From assembly GCA_029263125.1 (NCBI GenBank), contig JAJCYD010000029.1:38631-102630 (forward strand): a DNA stretch of 64,000 nucleotides, read 5' to 3'. The translations under genes and the position numbers were made by a program. Shown piece after piece: positions 8,335-18,608 of the stretch. The notes under the pieces were generated by a model. That model made no database searches, was not told where the DNA came from, and saw only the letters and a program-made list of their open reading frames with translations. Source of the stretch: Solirubrobacteraceae bacterium (GTDB taxonomy: Bacteria > Actinomycetota > Thermoleophilia > Solirubrobacterales > Solirubrobacteraceae). The first letter of the stretch is position 1, and every line of letters begins with the position of its first letter.

Positions 8335-10140
8335 CTACGCCGCCAGCCGTTGCTCCAGGGCATCGAACTGCGCGCTGATCTCGTCGGGCAGGTCGTCTCC
8401 GAACTTCGCCAGGAACTCCCGCATCTGCGGAAGCTGGAGCTTCAGTGCTTCGAGGTCCACATCGAGCACCGCGGCAAGATCCTCGTCGGACATGTCTAGG
8501 CCGGTCGTGTCGATGGCGCCCTCGGTCGGAACGAGACCGAGCGGACCGTCGACGGCATCAACCGTTCCCGCGCAGCGCTCGAAGACCCACTTCAGCACGC
8601 GCGAGTTCTCACCGAATCCGGGCCAGATGAACTTCCCGGTCTCCGGGTCCTTGCGAAACCAGTTGACGTAGAACATCTTCGGCAGCTCGGCACCGTCCGT
8701 CTTGCCCACATCCAGCCAATGCGCGAAGTAGTCCGCCATGTTGTAGCCGCAGAACGGCAGCATCGCAAACGGATCGAAGCGCAGCTGGCCAAGCCCACCG
8801 GCAGCCGCGGCCGTCATCTCCGAGCTCATCGTGGCGCCGAGGAAGACACCGTGCTCCCAGTCGCGTGCCTCGGTGACGAGCGGCACGACCGTCGCGCGGC
8901 GACCCCCGAACAGCATCGCGTCGACGGCCACGCCCTTGGGGTCCTCCCACTCCGGCGCGATCGCCGGGTCCTGCGACGCGGGCGTTGTGAAGCGCCCGTT
9001 GGGATGCGCAGCGGGCGTGTCGGAGTCGGGCGTCCAGTCATTGCCCTTCCAGTCGATCGCGTGGGCCGGAGGGTCCGTCGTCATGCCCTCCCACCACACG
9101 TCGCCGTCGTCGGTCAGCGCGCAGTTGGCAAACAGCGTGTTGGAGGCGACCGTCGCCATCGCGTTGGGGTTGGTGTCATCGCCGGTGCCCGGCGCGACGC
9201 CGAAGAACCCCGCCTCGGGATTGATCGCATAGAGCTTCCCGTCGTCGCCGAACTTCATCCACGCGATGTCGTCGCCGACCGTCTCGACGGTCCAGCCTTC
9301 CAGTGTCGGGATCAGCATCGCGAGGTTCGTCTTGCCGCAGGCACTCGGGAAGGCGCCCGTGACGACTTTGACCTCGCCCTCGGGATTGGTGAGTTTGAGG
9401 ATCAGCATGTGCTCGGCCATCCAGCCCTCGTCGCGAGCCATCACCGAGGCGATCCGCAGCGCGAAGCACTTCTTGCCCAGCAGCGCGTTGCCGCCATAGC
9501 CCGAGCCGTAGGACCAGATCTCGCGCGTCTCGGGGAAATGGACGATGTACTTGTTCTCGGCGTTGCACGGCCACGGCACATCCTCGACCCCCTCGGCGAG
9601 CGGCATGCCGACCGAATGCACGCAGGGAACGAACTCGCCATCGGGACCGAGCACGTCCAGCGCACCCCGGCCCATGCGGGTCATGATTCGCATGTTCGCC
9701 ACGACGCATGCCGAATCGGTCAGCTCGACGCCGATATGGGCGATCGGGGATCCAAGCGGACCCATCGAGAACGGGACCACGTACATCGTCCGGCCCTCCA
9801 TGCAGCCGTCGAACAGCCCGGCCAGCTTGTCGCGCATCTCAGCGGGGTCGGTCCAGTTGTTCGTCGGACCAGCGTCATGCTCGTCCTGCGAACAGATGAA
9901 CGTGCGGTCCTCTACCCGCGCGACATCCCCAGGATCAGAACGGGCAAGGTAGGAGTTGGGGCGCTTGGCGTCAGCCAGGCGCTGAAATGTCCCCGAGTCC
10001 ACGAGCAGCTGCGCGAGGTCGTCGTACTCCTCCGCCGACCCATCGCACCAGTGGATGTCCTTCGGCTTGGTCAGGGCGGCGACTTCGTCGACCCAGGCAA
10101 GCAGCTTCTCGTTCGTCGTCGGCACGGTCGTCTGGCTCAC
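8335..10140 (-). CDS. pckG: Phosphoenolpyruvate carboxykinase, GTP-dependent
   Basis: Converts oxaloacetate and GTP to PEP, the first step of gluconeogenesis from TCA intermediates. The 601-residue length matches the GTP class. Hallmarks include the P-loop [14 protein letters not shown], the preceding [15 protein letters not shown], the metal and substrate site GDDIAWM, the mobile-lid region [12 protein letters not shown], and [15 protein letters not shown] 10140 is the start: GAGGAG lies about 8 bases upstream, and the following residues ([16 protein letters not shown]) fit the family. The longer frame upstream is low-complexity noise. It fits a cell growing on acetyl-CoA-yielding substrates, as the neighbouring mutase and malyl-CoA lyase also suggest. 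Confidence 0.96.
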   Translation of the reverse strand: MSQTTVPTTNEKLLAWVDEVAALTKPKDIHWCDGSAEEYDDLAQLLVDSGTFQRLADAKRPNSYLARSDPGDVARVEDRTFICSQDEHDAGPTNNWTDPAEMRDKLAGLFDGCMEGRTMYVVPFSMGPLGSPIAHIGVELTDSACVVANMRIMTRMGRGALDVLGPDGEFVPCVHSVGMPLAEGVEDVPWPCNAENKYIVHFPETREIWSYGSGYGGNALLGKKCFALRIASVMARDEGWMAEHMLILKLTNPEGEVKVVTGAFPSACGKTNLAMLIPTLEGWTVETVGDDIAWMKFGDDGKLYAINPEAGFFGVAPGTGDDTNPNAMATVASNTLFANCALTDDGDVWWEGMTTDPPAHAIDWKGNDWTPDSDTPAAHPNGRFTTPASQDPAIAPEWEDPKGVAVDAMLFGGRRATVVPLVTEARDWEHGVFLGATMSSEMTAAAAGGLGQLRFDPFAMLPFCGYNMADYFAHWLDVGKTDGAELPKMFYVNWFRKDPETGKFIWPGFGENSRVLKWVFERCAGTVDAVDGPLGLVPTEGAIDTTGLDMSDEDLAAVLDVDLEALKLQLPQMREFLAKFGDDLPDEISAQFDALEQRLAA

Positions 10141-10445
10141 GCGTTGCGCTCCTCGGCTCTCTCTTCCGGATGGCGCCCATTGTCGCGCAAACCGCGATTG
10201 GAGCGCAGCCTCGGGGGGTAGGGGCCCTTGCATCTCGGTCTGTGTGCTCGTGACATTCGTGCCAAGCGGTGGTTTTCCGCAACTTCCACCGACTTGACCA
10301 GTTTCAAGCTGAGACGAGATGCCGTCAGCACCCACGGACGCTACGCGACGTGATCTCGGCTGAGCCGACGGACACACAGATTGGCGGGCCCTGCGGTCAA
10401 TACCCGTCTCAGTGATTCGACGCCCACAACCAGGAGGATTGCCTC
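10141..10445. other. Intergenic region between divergent pckG and an exported-protein gene
   Basis: About 305 bases holding the control regions of two divergent genes. A strong ribosome-binding site, AGGAGG, precedes the + strand ATG at 10446, and GAGGAG precedes pckG. I saw no convincing -35/-10 pair, riboswitch or long inverted repeat. Confidence 0.5.
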
Positions 10446-11483
10446 ATGCATGCACCAAACGATCAGGACGCACTTGGCGCGAAGTCGCCCACCAACGGTC
10501 CAGGCAAGCGCCGACTGGCGCTCGGGCGGGCGCCTCGGACCCGCTCAGTCGTGCTTGCAACGGGCATGCTCGTGATTGGCGTGTCGCCGTTCGCCATCGC
10601 TGCCACTGGTGATGCTCTGCGCGAAGGCAAGCGCAATGGCACAACGCGCGCGGAAACCGAGATCATCGGAAACCTCAAGTCCTCAACCGGCACGAAGGGG
10701 GGCTACGTCACTCGACAGTCCAACCTCTCGACCAGCGGAGGCGGCGCGATCTACGGCTGCCGCTCCCAGGCCGGCGGTTCAGCCGCGAAGCCCACACCCC
10801 AGAACCCGTGCGTTCGTGCCAACAACCTTTCCAAGGGCCTCGCGTTTGAGTTCAACGCATCAAACGGCGACATCGTCGGTGCCTTCACCGCCGGTGCGGG
10901 CGGCGACACCAAGAAGCCGTTCGTCACGAACGCGACTGGCATCGCGACCGGCCTGAACGCCGACCGTCTTGACGGTGCACACCTCTCCGAGATCCTTACG
11001 GCAACGACGGCGATCGCGCAGAAGGCTGCCACCGACGCGGCCAACTCGGCCAAGGACCGTTGGATCACAGTCCGCGAGAACGATGCTGGAGACGGCGCCG
11101 AGATCGTGGCGCAGACCGGTGGCTTCAAGCTCGTCAACTGCTACTCGGCGAACGACAACTGCTACATCGACGCCGGTAGCGACGTGACCAAGAACGCCCT
11201 CTGGGCAGAGGTGCTGACCGAGAACACCACAGGCGGCACGGGCCCCGCCGCTGCGAGCAACCCCGGGACCGACGGTCTCAACGCGCTGGCGGCATCCACC
11301 TCCGTGGCGCCGTGCTTCCTGGAACTCGTCAAGTGCGGCCCGCCGAACACCGACACCGACAACAACGGCACCAATGGCGTCTTCGTTGTCGCTCCGCGGA
11401 ACTCTGAGGACGGTGCAGCGCCCGCCAAGGGGGATTACTACACCTTCACCGCGTTCGTCTCAGCAGCCCAAGCCGCTAGCTGA
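10446..11483 (+). CDS. Exported protein of unknown function with an LDG tail-fibre-like motif
   Basis: A 345-residue product with a long basic N-terminus (about 33 residues), a membrane or signal segment (SVVLATGMLVIGVSPFAIAA) and a secreted body rich in Gly, Ala, Thr and Asn. Six cysteines, several in spaced pairs (CYSANDNC, CFLELVKC), suggest disulphides. LNADRLDGAHLSEI resembles the short NAD-LDG-H-S motif seen in many phage tail-fibre and actinobacterial surface proteins. AGGAGG lies 7 bases before the ATG. A hairpin terminator follows at 11531. Unusually few rare-codon clusters and a strong RBS hint at good expression. The exact role is unknown. Confidence 0.8.
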   Translation: MHAPNDQDALGAKSPTNGPGKRRLALGRAPRTRSVVLATGMLVIGVSPFAIAATGDALREGKRNGTTRAETEIIGNLKSSTGTKGGYVTRQSNLSTSGGGAIYGCRSQAGGSAAKPTPQNPCVRANNLSKGLAFEFNASNGDIVGAFTAGAGGDTKKPFVTNATGIATGLNADRLDGAHLSEILTATTAIAQKAATDAANSAKDRWITVRENDAGDGAEIVAQTGGFKLVNCYSANDNCYIDAGSDVTKNALWAEVLTENTTGGTGPAAASNPGTDGLNALAASTSVAPCFLELVKCGPPNTDTDNNGTNGVFVVAPRNSEDGAAPAKGDYYTFTAFVSAAQAAS

Positions 11484-11530
11484 GCTGACCCTCAACGCGC
11501 GGCTCGCGTCGCGCGCACCAATCAGACCAG

Positions 11531-11559
11531 CGAGGGGCGTCGACTATCGGCGCCCCTCG
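11531..11559 (+). terminator. Hairpin terminator between convergent genes
   Basis: CGAGGGGCG (11531-11539) pairs perfectly with CGCCCCTCG (11551-11559) around an 11-base loop. It sits 48 bases after the stop of the exported protein and before the convergent gene ending at 11626, so it could serve both. The downstream run is only TT, so it is not a textbook intrinsic terminator. Confidence 0.6.
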
Positions 11560-11625
11560 TTGCGTTCTGCGGTATCCACACACCGCCAACGAAAATCGGA
11601 AATCCCAACTCTCACCCATTGCCGC

Positions 11626-13206
11626 TCACCGTACGCGAAGCTTCTTCGACGATCCGCGATAGCTCAGGTAGCGGTAGCCGCGTTCCCCCGGTACCCACAC
11701 CCGAATCTGCAGCTGCACACCCGGTCGCCGTACCGGCAAGCGATAGGTCCCGGAGAAGCGTCCGCGACGGTCGGTGCGCTTCTTCGCAAAGGTTGCCCAC
11801 GCAAAGCCGCGCGTACGTCCCTGGACTCTGACCTGCTTGCCCTTCGTCGGTAATGGGCGTGCCAGGACCCGGCCGCTGTATCGCACGGTTCTTCCTCGCA
11901 GAGAGACGCGCAGCGCTGCTCTGGCCCGCACCCGAACCTTCAGCTTCGGCGAAGTCGCCGCAACCCGGCTCCCTCCCTTCGCCCGGTACACGAAGCGCAT
12001 CGTCCGAGTCGGTCCCCGCATCCTGCGACGATAGGTGAAGGTCCCGTTCGCTCGAGTCTTGACCGTCCCAACACGCCGTTCCTTCCGACCGCTGCGCTGC
12101 AAGACCTCGATGCGTGCGTGTGCAGGGCCTGATGTCGAGCCAGCGACGGTCAAACGCCCACGCACCGTGACCTTCCGGCCGAATGGCACGATCAGACTCG
12201 CGCGTTTCGAGCGCACGAAACGGGCTTCGAGCTTGGCGGTCGGGTCAGTCGGTTGGGCGTCTCCGACGTCCGCCGAAGGCGACTCGACATTCTGTACATT
12301 GATCAGTTGCACCTGGAACGCCCGCTGATTGCCGGCAGCATCGGTCGTCCGCAGGATCAGCGGATGTGTGCCATCCGAGACCCTACGAGTATCGACCGCC
12401 AACGCACCTTCATCCGCGGGCGGACATGGTCTGAGTTGCGAGTAGGAGCAGCTTGCACTCAGACTCTTTGTGGCGATCACGACATCGCCGACCAACGCCT
12501 CGATCGTTGCGATGCCCGACTCGGCGTCGGACACCTTGTACTCGACGGTGCGCACGCCGGACACGGGTGACGGCACCAACAATGTGCCGCCTGTCACGAC
12601 GCTCTGTGGCTTGCCGTCCTCCGTGAGTGTGATCTCGGCACCGCGGACCTCCAACGGTATCTCATCGGCGGGGGAGCAGGGCAGGTTCGGCGGCTTCAGC
12701 GGGATCTTGAGGCAACGCAGGAACACCGTCACTCGACTGATGTCATCGGGCAGCTGAAGATCCAGTGGTTCGTCGAGCGTGCTGGCACCGGGTCGGTAGT
12801 AGTCACCGGAAGGACCATACATCTCGTAGTCGTCTGTCCCCGCCGCTGCTAATGCATGCAATTCTGAACCAGTCGAGGTGCTCTGCAAGCGCGCGACGAG
12901 CCAGAGCCGGATCCTTTGGAACTGCAAGCCGTCAGGTTCGGCGATTACCATCGAGGCTCGGGAATTGACGTCCATCGACCGCGCACCCGGGAGCGTCAGT
13001 CCGAACCCGCCGCCTGATGCACAATTGTCAACTGCCGCGACATTGGCAACAAGCGAGAACGTCCACGGGGTGATGGGCGCGGTCGCGTACCCCGGGACGT
13101 TGCAGTTGCGGATCACATACTGGCCTGCGTGGGCTTGGTCCTGAACGAGCAGACTCGCGGCGAGCGCGACGAACGTGATGGTGACGGTGCAGCGGAAGCG
13201 ATTCAT
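11626..13206 (-). CDS. Secreted protein with Ig-like beta-sandwich repeats
   Basis: A 526-residue protein with a signal peptide (FVALAASLLVQDQAHA then G). An N-terminal jelly-roll-like domain of about 200 residues is followed by a segment typical of Ig-like modules (VEYKVSDAESGIATIEALVGD and HPLILRTTDAAGNQRAF). Two or three strongly basic beta-rich repeats then end in RYLSYRGSSKKLRVR. The pattern of a lectin-like head plus basic fibronectin/Ig-like tail is frequent in surface proteins of soil actinobacteria. ATG 13206 was chosen because the signal peptide starts there; six in-frame residues precede it. There is no anchor motif, so it is probably released or held electrostatically. Confidence 0.8.
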   Translation of the reverse strand: MNRFRCTVTITFVALAASLLVQDQAHAGQYVIRNCNVPGYATAPITPWTFSLVANVAAVDNCASGGGFGLTLPGARSMDVNSRASMVIAEPDGLQFQRIRLWLVARLQSTSTGSELHALAAAGTDDYEMYGPSGDYYRPGASTLDEPLDLQLPDDISRVTVFLRCLKIPLKPPNLPCSPADEIPLEVRGAEITLTEDGKPQSVVTGGTLLVPSPVSGVRTVEYKVSDAESGIATIEALVGDVVIATKSLSASCSYSQLRPCPPADEGALAVDTRRVSDGTHPLILRTTDAAGNQRAFQVQLINVQNVESPSADVGDAQPTDPTAKLEARFVRSKRASLIVPFGRKVTVRGRLTVAGSTSGPAHARIEVLQRSGRKERRVGTVKTRANGTFTYRRRMRGPTRTMRFVYRAKGGSRVAATSPKLKVRVRARAALRVSLRGRTVRYSGRVLARPLPTKGKQVRVQGRTRGFAWATFAKKRTDRRGRFSGTYRLPVRRPGVQLQIRVWVPGERGYRYLSYRGSSKKLRVR

Positions 13207-13483
13207 GCTGCTGCGTTGTCCCAACGAGACGTTTGCGGCACCCCACGCCAGTCGGCATGTGGATCACCTGCTGCGCGTGACGGCGTCGGGATGATCCTTT
13301 CATCCCACCGACCCCATCCAGCGGCCTTGGTGCCCGGATGTCTCGCATGCGTCCCCATGGCGGATCGCCCCCCAGTTTCAGAATGGCCCCTTCCATCCGT
13401 AGGGGACCCTAGGCAAGAGTTCGCCCCCGGTAAACCTGAAAAGATCGCAAATAGCGCGAGAAAGTTGGCATTCTGCGCAAGCG

Positions 13484-14002
13484 CTATGGAGCAGGCACCC
13501 CGCGCTCGCGCCGCGGCACCAGGACAAGGCGCTTGAATTCGGCCACGAGCACGCCATCCTGGTTGAGAACGCGGGTGTGCACTCGCACGGTCCCACGGTC
13601 GAGCTTGGTCTTGGATTCGCGTTTCTCAAGAACCTCGGTCTCGCAGAACAGGGTGTCGCCGTGGAAGACCGGCGCCGGGTGCTTGAGCTCTTCGGTCTGC
13701 AGGTTGGCGATCGCCTTGCCGCTGATGTCCGAGACGCTCATGCCGAGCGCCAGCGAGTAGACCATCGGCCCCACGACGACATTGCGGCCCTGCTGAGATG
13801 CCGCCGCGTAGACGTCGTTGACGTGCAGCGGATGGTGGTTCATCGTCAGCAGGCAGAAGATGTGATCCTCGCTCTCGGTCACGGTCTTCGCCGGCCAGTG
13901 CTTGTAGATGGCGCCGATCTCGAACTCCTCGAGATAGCGGCCGTACGGGTGGGCGCCAGAAGCCTCGCGCTCTGCTTGGTCGGTCGTGAAGTCGTCGCTC
14001 AT
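13484..14002 (-). CDS. MaoC-family (R)-specific enoyl-CoA hydratase / dehydratase
   Basis: A hot-dog fold hydratase of 172 residues acting on an enoyl- or dicarboxyl-CoA. The family pattern is clear: YGRYLEEFEIGAIYKHWP, then LLTMNHHPLHVN (the D/N-x-N-P-x-H region of the active site), GPMVYSLALGMSVSDI, and FHGDTLFCETEVLEKRES. Single-domain proteins of this type occur near B12 mutase, CoA ester lyase and acyl-CoA dehydrogenase genes, and some hydrate mesaconyl-CoA. That substrate would suit the malyl-CoA lyase encoded at 16166, but it is not provable here. The gene is about 56 bases upstream of the MerR gene's stop, on the same strand. Confidence 0.85.
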   Translation of the reverse strand: MSDDFTTDQAEREASGAHPYGRYLEEFEIGAIYKHWPAKTVTESEDHIFCLLTMNHHPLHVNDVYAAASQQGRNVVVGPMVYSLALGMSVSDISGKAIANLQTEELKHPAPVFHGDTLFCETEVLEKRESKTKLDRGTVRVHTRVLNQDGVLVAEFKRLVLVPRRERGVPAP

Positions 14003-14058
14003 CCGGGTGATCTCCTCGAGTTGGAAAGCGCCGCGATCATGACGGACGCGATGGCTGG

Positions 14059-14529
14059 TCAGCTGTCAGGCGGTGATCGGTGGTCGAGCTCGCGCAGCCG
14101 GACGCGCAGCTTGCCCTGCCGCGAGCGAAGCTCGCGCTCGAGCTCGTCGAGCTTCTCGCGCCGCCGGCGCAGCAATGCCAACTGGCCGGCGATGTGCGTG
14201 CCGGCTTCTTCGAGGATCTGCCTGCGACGCTGCGCCGACGGGTCGCCCTCGTGCCATTCGGCACGCAGCGCCCCCCGCGCCTCCTCGGCGGTGACGACGT
14301 CGCGCAGCTCGTCGAGCGACAGCCCCAGCAGGTCCTTCAGGCGCAGCAGCTCCAGCACCCGTTCGACGTCCGCCTCGTCATAGAGGCGGTGCTGACCGGC
14401 GTCGCGCTCGGTCGCGACGGGAAGCAACCCGAGCTCCTCGTAGTAGCGGATCGTGCGCGGCGTCGTACCCGTACGCTTGGCGAGCTGGCCGATGCGCAGT
14501 TCGCCGGTGCCTGCATGAGCGGTGCTCAC
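14059..14529 (-). CDS. MerR-family transcriptional regulator
   Basis: A 156-residue regulator with an N-terminal winged helix (LRIGQLAKRTGTTPRTIRYYEELGLLP) and a long coiled-coil (LRRRREKLDELERELRSRQ) that ends the protein. It has no metal-binding cysteines and no large ligand domain, so it belongs to the short multidrug/stress type. GTG 14529 overlaps the stop codon of the MFS gene by four bases (GTGA), so the two are translated together. An inverted repeat just upstream of the MFS gene is its likely operator, which gives an autoregulated exporter-regulator operon. Confidence 0.9.
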   Translation of the reverse strand: MSTAHAGTGELRIGQLAKRTGTTPRTIRYYEELGLLPVATERDAGQHRLYDEADVERVLELLRLKDLLGLSLDELRDVVTAEEARGALRAEWHEGDPSAQRRRQILEEAGTHIAGQLALLRRRREKLDELERELRSRQGKLRVRLRELDHRSPPDS

Positions 14530-16037
14530 GCCGCGCCTCGCGATGGCGTGAGATCGGCCCGTCGCTCCGCGGTCATGTGCGCAGGTCGCATGACGCACAC
14601 GATCGCGCCTACGACGGACGTCAGCGCCAGCGCCCACAGCGCCGTGTGCATGTTGTGGATGAACGGCGCCAGGCGAGCGTCCGACAGCCCTGCCGCCAGT
14701 CCCGAGAAGATCTGCAGCAGCACGTCGCGCGGCACGGCATTGGTGATGACGGCGAGCACGAAGGCGATCGACAGCACGGCGCCTGTGTTCTGCAGCATCA
14801 TCCGCGCGCCCGCCGCGATGCCGCGGCGGTGTGGTGCCACGGCCCCCATCATCGCGGCGGTGTTGGGCGAGTTGAACATGCCAGAGCCGATCCCGACGAT
14901 CGTCAGCCACAGCATCCCCTGCCAGTAGGGCGTGTGCACGTCGAGCGTCGTCATCAGCGCCAGGCCGGCGGCGCTGACGAGCATCCCGCCCGCTGACAGC
15001 ATGCGCGAACCATGCCGGTCGGCCCACAGCCCCGCGAGCGGCGACGCGACGAGCATCCCGATCGCGAGCGGCGCGAGCTTGATGCCGGCCGTGATGGGGT
15101 CGTCGCCCTGCGCGCCCTGGTAGTAGAAGACGAAGACGAACATCAGGGCAAAGCGCGAAAGCCCGTTGATGAGCGCCGCACCGGAGGCGGTCGCGAACAG
15201 CCGGTCGCGGAAGATCGCGAGGTCGAGCATCGGGGCACGGCTACGCGCCTCGATCGCCACGAACGCGGGCAGCAGGACGGCGGCGACGACGAGGGAGACG
15301 ATCACGATCGGGTCGTTCCAGCTCGTGACGGCGCCCCGCGAGATGCCGAGCACGAGACCGGTCAGGCCGAGCACGAACGCCAGTGTTCCGGGCACATCCA
15401 GCTCGCGGACGCTGTCGGGCTTGGCAAGCTCGCGGAGAACCAGCGCCCCCCAGGCAGCGCCGATCAGGCCGAACGGCACGTTGAACCAGAACACCCACGG
15501 CCAGGAGATCGAGACGAGCGCTCCGCCAAGCACCGGCCCCAGAACCAGGCCCACGGCGGCGACCATCGTGTTCGTGCCCATCGCAACCCCGAGCTGCTCG
15601 CGCGGGAAGGCGTCGGTCACGAGCGCCGCGGCGTTGGCGAACAGAAACGCGCCACCGATGCCCTGCAGGATGCGCCAGAGGATCAGCTGCGTCGTGTCCG
15701 CGGCGAAGCCCGCGCCAAGCGACGCGAATGCGAAGACGACGAAGCCGGCGATGTAGGCGCGCTTTCTCCCGAAGACGTCCGACAGGCGCCCGGCGGTCAG
15801 CACGAGGACCGTCGAGGCGATCATGTAGGCGAGGATCACCCACACGAGTTCGAGCACCCCCGCATGCAGGCTGCGCTCGAGGTCGGGCAGGGCGATGATC
15901 AGCGTGCCGGAGTTGATCGTCGCCATCAGCATCCCGAGGCTCGTGCAGGACAGCGCCCACCACTTGTAGTTGCGGTGGTCGCCCTGGACGCCCAGGCGGC
16001 GCGATCGTGTGGGGGACTGTCCGTGATGAGTTGCCAT
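14526..16037 (-). CDS. MFS drug-exporter, DHA2 (14-span) type
   Basis: Proton-driven efflux permease of 503 residues with about 14 hydrophobic spans. The conserved loop [13 protein letters not shown] lies between spans 2 and 3, [13 protein letters not shown] in span 4, and the exporter-specific [14 protein letters not shown] in span 5. The substrate is unknown. ATG 16037 has no clear Shine-Dalgarno sequence and lies only 4 bases from the operator-like palindrome, so the messenger may be nearly leaderless, or translation may start further in. The stop codon overlaps the start of the MerR gene. Confidence 0.9.
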   Translation of the reverse strand: MATHHGQSPTRSRRLGVQGDHRNYKWWALSCTSLGMLMATINSGTLIIALPDLERSLHAGVLELVWVILAYMIASTVLVLTAGRLSDVFGRKRAYIAGFVVFAFASLGAGFAADTTQLILWRILQGIGGAFLFANAAALVTDAFPREQLGVAMGTNTMVAAVGLVLGPVLGGALVSISWPWVFWFNVPFGLIGAAWGALVLRELAKPDSVRELDVPGTLAFVLGLTGLVLGISRGAVTSWNDPIVIVSLVVAAVLLPAFVAIEARSRAPMLDLAIFRDRLFATASGAALINGLSRFALMFVFVFYYQGAQGDDPITAGIKLAPLAIGMLVASPLAGLWADRHGSRMLSAGGMLVSAAGLALMTTLDVHTPYWQGMLWLTIVGIGSGMFNSPNTAAMMGAVAPHRRGIAAGARMMLQNTGAVLSIAFVLAVITNAVPRDVLLQIFSGLAAGLSDARLAPFIHNMHTALWALALTSVVGAIVCVMRPAHMTAERRADLTPSRGAA

Positions 16038-16040
16038 CTT

Positions 16041-16065
16041 ACGTGCACGTCACGTTAGCAACGTG
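16041..16065. promoter_or_regulatory. Double palindrome, probable MerR operator
   Basis: Two abutting inverted repeats lie just upstream of the MFS-merR operon: ACGTGCACGT (16041-16050, a perfect palindrome) and CACGTT-AGC-AACGTG (16051-16065, perfect 6-base arms). MerR proteins bind dyads inside long-spacer promoters, so this is a good candidate for autoregulation. The assignment rests on position and symmetry only. Confidence 0.6.
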
Positions 16066-16165
16066 CCGATGCACCATCGAGCGCCTTCGCGCCTGTCCCG
16101 TGCGAACACTCGATAGGTTCAGCGCAGCCAGCCGCGTTGGCCCCCGACCCCTGGAGGCGTCCCTC

Positions 16166-17224
16166 TTGCGCAATCCCCGTGCCTTTCTCAAGCCGCTCGC
16201 GATGGGCGCGCCCGACCCACTGCCCGAGATCCCGGTCACGCCGTCGCGGATGATCCATTTCCTGGACTTCTCCAACGAGAAGATGGTCGCCAAGGCGCCC
16301 GACATCGCGCGCAAGGTCGACATCCTGCTCGGCAATCTCGAGGACGCCGTTCCCGTCGAGCGCAAGCTCGCCGCCCGTGAGGGGCTCATCAAGGTCGGCC
16401 GGGAGATGGACCTCGGCGACACCGCGCTGTGGGTTCGCGTCAACTCGCTGGAGTCGCCCTGGGTGCTCGACGACCTCACCCAGCTCGTCGCGGAGATCGG
16501 CCACAAGCTGTCGGTCATCATGGTGCCGAAGGTCGAGGGACCGTGGGACATCCACTACGTCGACCGCCTGCTCGCCCAGCTCGAAGCCAAGGCGGGCCTC
16601 GAGCAGCCGATCATGGTCCACGCGCTGCTGGAGACCGCGCTGGGCGTCAACAACATCGACGAGATCGCGACCGCCAGCCCGCGCATGCAGGGCATGAGCC
16701 TCGGCCCCGCGGACCTCGCCGCCAGCCGCCGCATGAAGACGACCCGCGTCGGCGGCGGGCACCCCGGCTACCGCGTCATCTCCGATCCCGACCCGTCGGC
16801 GCAGGATGGCGCGCCGCGCGAGTCCGCCCAGCAGGACCCCTGGCACTTCACGCTCGGGCGCATGGTCGACGCCTGCACCGGCGCCGGCCTGCTGCCCTTC
16901 TACGGCCCGTTCGGCGACATCAAGGACGTTGCCGGCTGCGAGGCGCAGTTCCGTGCGGCGTTCATCATGGGCTGCGTCGGCACATGGTCGCTGCATCCGG
17001 TGCAGATCGACATCGCCAAGCGCGTGTTCAGCCCCGATCCCGACGAGGTCAGGTTCGCCAAGAAGGTCATCGAGGCGATCCCCGACGGGCGCGGTGTGCA
17101 CATGATCGACGGCAAGATGCAGGACGACGCGACGTGGAAGCAGTGCCGCGTGATGGTCGACCTCGCCGAGATGCTCGCGCGTAAGGACCCCGAGCTGGCT
17201 GAGGCCTACGAGATGGGATCCTGA
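16166..17224 (+). CDS. Malyl-CoA / beta-methylmalyl-CoA lyase (HpcH/HpaI aldolase family)
   Basis: CoA ester lyase that cleaves malyl-CoA to glyoxylate and acetyl-CoA, or condenses them. The 352-residue protein contains [10 protein letters not shown] (metal-binding acidic pair), [42 protein letters not shown] (metal-binding Glu) and [18 protein letters not shown]. These are characteristic of the Mcl1 branch and not of citrate lyase beta. The start is TTG 16166, with GGAGG eight bases before it; the longer frame from 16007 overlaps the divergent MFS promoter. Two CoA-ligase-like genes and a ferredoxin follow on the same strand, the same neighbourhood as malate thiokinase plus malyl-CoA lyase in serine-cycle organisms. 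Confidence 0.88.
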   Translation: MRNPRAFLKPLAMGAPDPLPEIPVTPSRMIHFLDFSNEKMVAKAPDIARKVDILLGNLEDAVPVERKLAAREGLIKVGREMDLGDTALWVRVNSLESPWVLDDLTQLVAEIGHKLSVIMVPKVEGPWDIHYVDRLLAQLEAKAGLEQPIMVHALLETALGVNNIDEIATASPRMQGMSLGPADLAASRRMKTTRVGGGHPGYRVISDPDPSAQDGAPRESAQQDPWHFTLGRMVDACTGAGLLPFYGPFGDIKDVAGCEAQFRAAFIMGCVGTWSLHPVQIDIAKRVFSPDPDEVRFAKKVIEAIPDGRGVHMIDGKMQDDATWKQCRVMVDLAEMLARKDPELAEAYEMGS

Positions 17225-17387
17225 TCGCCTGGTCTGTGCTGTGTCAGGCCCGTATCTGGACGATCTGGAGCTCGACCGCTCGACTGACCCGCCGCGCGAC
17301 GTGTCGCTGGAGGATTGAGACCGGCGTCACGGTGCTCAACCCGTGGGAGCCGCCGCCGGCGTAGGCGTGCGGGTAGGGTCCCGCCCT

Positions 17388-18608
17388 ATGCGTTTCTTCG
17401 AGTACGAGGCCCGCGAGATCGTCAAGCGATCCGGGATCCCGGTCACCGACTTCGGCTTCACGACCGACGCCGCGGAGGCACGGACGATCGCCGAGCGGAT
17501 CGGCGGCAGCACCGTCATCAAGTCCCAGGTGCTGACCGGCGGGCGCATGAAGGCCGGCGGCGTGAAGTTCGCCGACACGCCCGAGGAGGCCCAAGCCCAC
17601 GCCGCGGACATCCTCGAGCTCGAGATCAACGGCCAGATGCCGCGCGGCGTGCTCGTCGATCCGAAGGCCGACGTCAAGCAGGAGTACTACGCGGGCGTCG
17701 TCTGGGACGGCACCGCCAAGAAGCCCGTGATCCTCTTCTCCGACATGGGCGGCATCGACATCGAGGACGTCGCGCGCGAGCACCCCGCCCACGTCGGCCG
17801 CGTGCACCTGTCAAACATCCTGCCGCTCAGCGACTACCAGGCCAAGGAGTGCATCGCGCAGACCGGTGTAACCGGCAAGGCGCTGCAGCGCCTGACCCCG
17901 ATCGTGCGCAAGCTCGCGCAGCTGTTCGTCGACAACGACATGGTGCTCGCCGAGATCAACCCGCTCGCAGAGATGCACGACGGCTCGTTCATCGCGCTGG
18001 ACGCCCACATGGACATGGAGTCCGAGGCCCGCGGGCGCCACAAGCAGCTGCTCAAGGACCTGGGCGTCGGCGACGACGAGACGCGCATGGCGCGCGAGCC
18101 GACGGAGTTCGAGCTCGCCGGCGAGGCGGTCGACAACGCCAGCCACCGCGGCGTGGCGGGCAACGTCACGGAGTTCGACGGCAACATCGGCCTCGTCATC
18201 GGCGCCGGCGGCGGCTCGCTGACGCTCTTCGACGCCGTCCGCGCACACGGCGGCAAGCCCGCCAACTACTGCGAGATCGGCGGCAACCCGTCCGTCGAGA
18301 AGGCGTGCGGCCTGGCCAAGCTCGTCCTCCAGAAGCCCGGCGTCGACAAGATCGCGGTGATGATGTCGATCGTCTCCAACACGCGCGTGGACATCGTCGC
18401 GCGCGGCGTCATCAAGGCCTGCCTGGAGCTCGACATGGATCCCGCCGAGAAGATCGCGATCTTCCGGATCCCCGGCGCCTGGGAGGAAGAGGGCTTCAAG
18501 ATCCTCGAGAAGTACGGCATCGAGTACGCCGACCGGTCAGTCTCGATGCACGAGGCCGCGCGGCGCGCCGTGGCGAAGATCGCCGGCCCGGAGGCCGTGA
18601 CGACATGA
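17388..18608 (+). CDS. Succinyl-CoA-synthetase-like beta subunit (candidate malate-CoA ligase)
   Basis: ATP-grasp subunit of a nucleotide-forming acyl-CoA ligase, 406 residues. It begins MRFFEYEAREIVKRSGIPV, the family's N-terminal pattern. GGRMKAGGVKF follows in place of the usual GGRGKAGGV, then AEINPLAEM (metal site) and, in the C-terminal half, NIGLVIGAGGGSLTLFDA and CEIGGNPSVEKA. The wording departs from housekeeping SucC, so another substrate is likely. Next to a malyl-CoA lyase, malate is the obvious candidate, as in MtkA, but citrate or another dicarboxylate is possible. The stop overlaps the alpha-subunit start (ATGA). Confidence 0.82.
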   Translation: MRFFEYEAREIVKRSGIPVTDFGFTTDAAEARTIAERIGGSTVIKSQVLTGGRMKAGGVKFADTPEEAQAHAADILELEINGQMPRGVLVDPKADVKQEYYAGVVWDGTAKKPVILFSDMGGIDIEDVAREHPAHVGRVHLSNILPLSDYQAKECIAQTGVTGKALQRLTPIVRKLAQLFVDNDMVLAEINPLAEMHDGSFIALDAHMDMESEARGRHKQLLKDLGVGDDETRMAREPTEFELAGEAVDNASHRGVAGNVTEFDGNIGLVIGAGGGSLTLFDAVRAHGGKPANYCEIGGNPSVEKACGLAKLVLQKPGVDKIAVMMSIVSNTRVDIVARGVIKACLELDMDPAEKIAIFRIPGAWEEEGFKILEKYGIEYADRSVSMHEAARRAVAKIAGPEAVTT

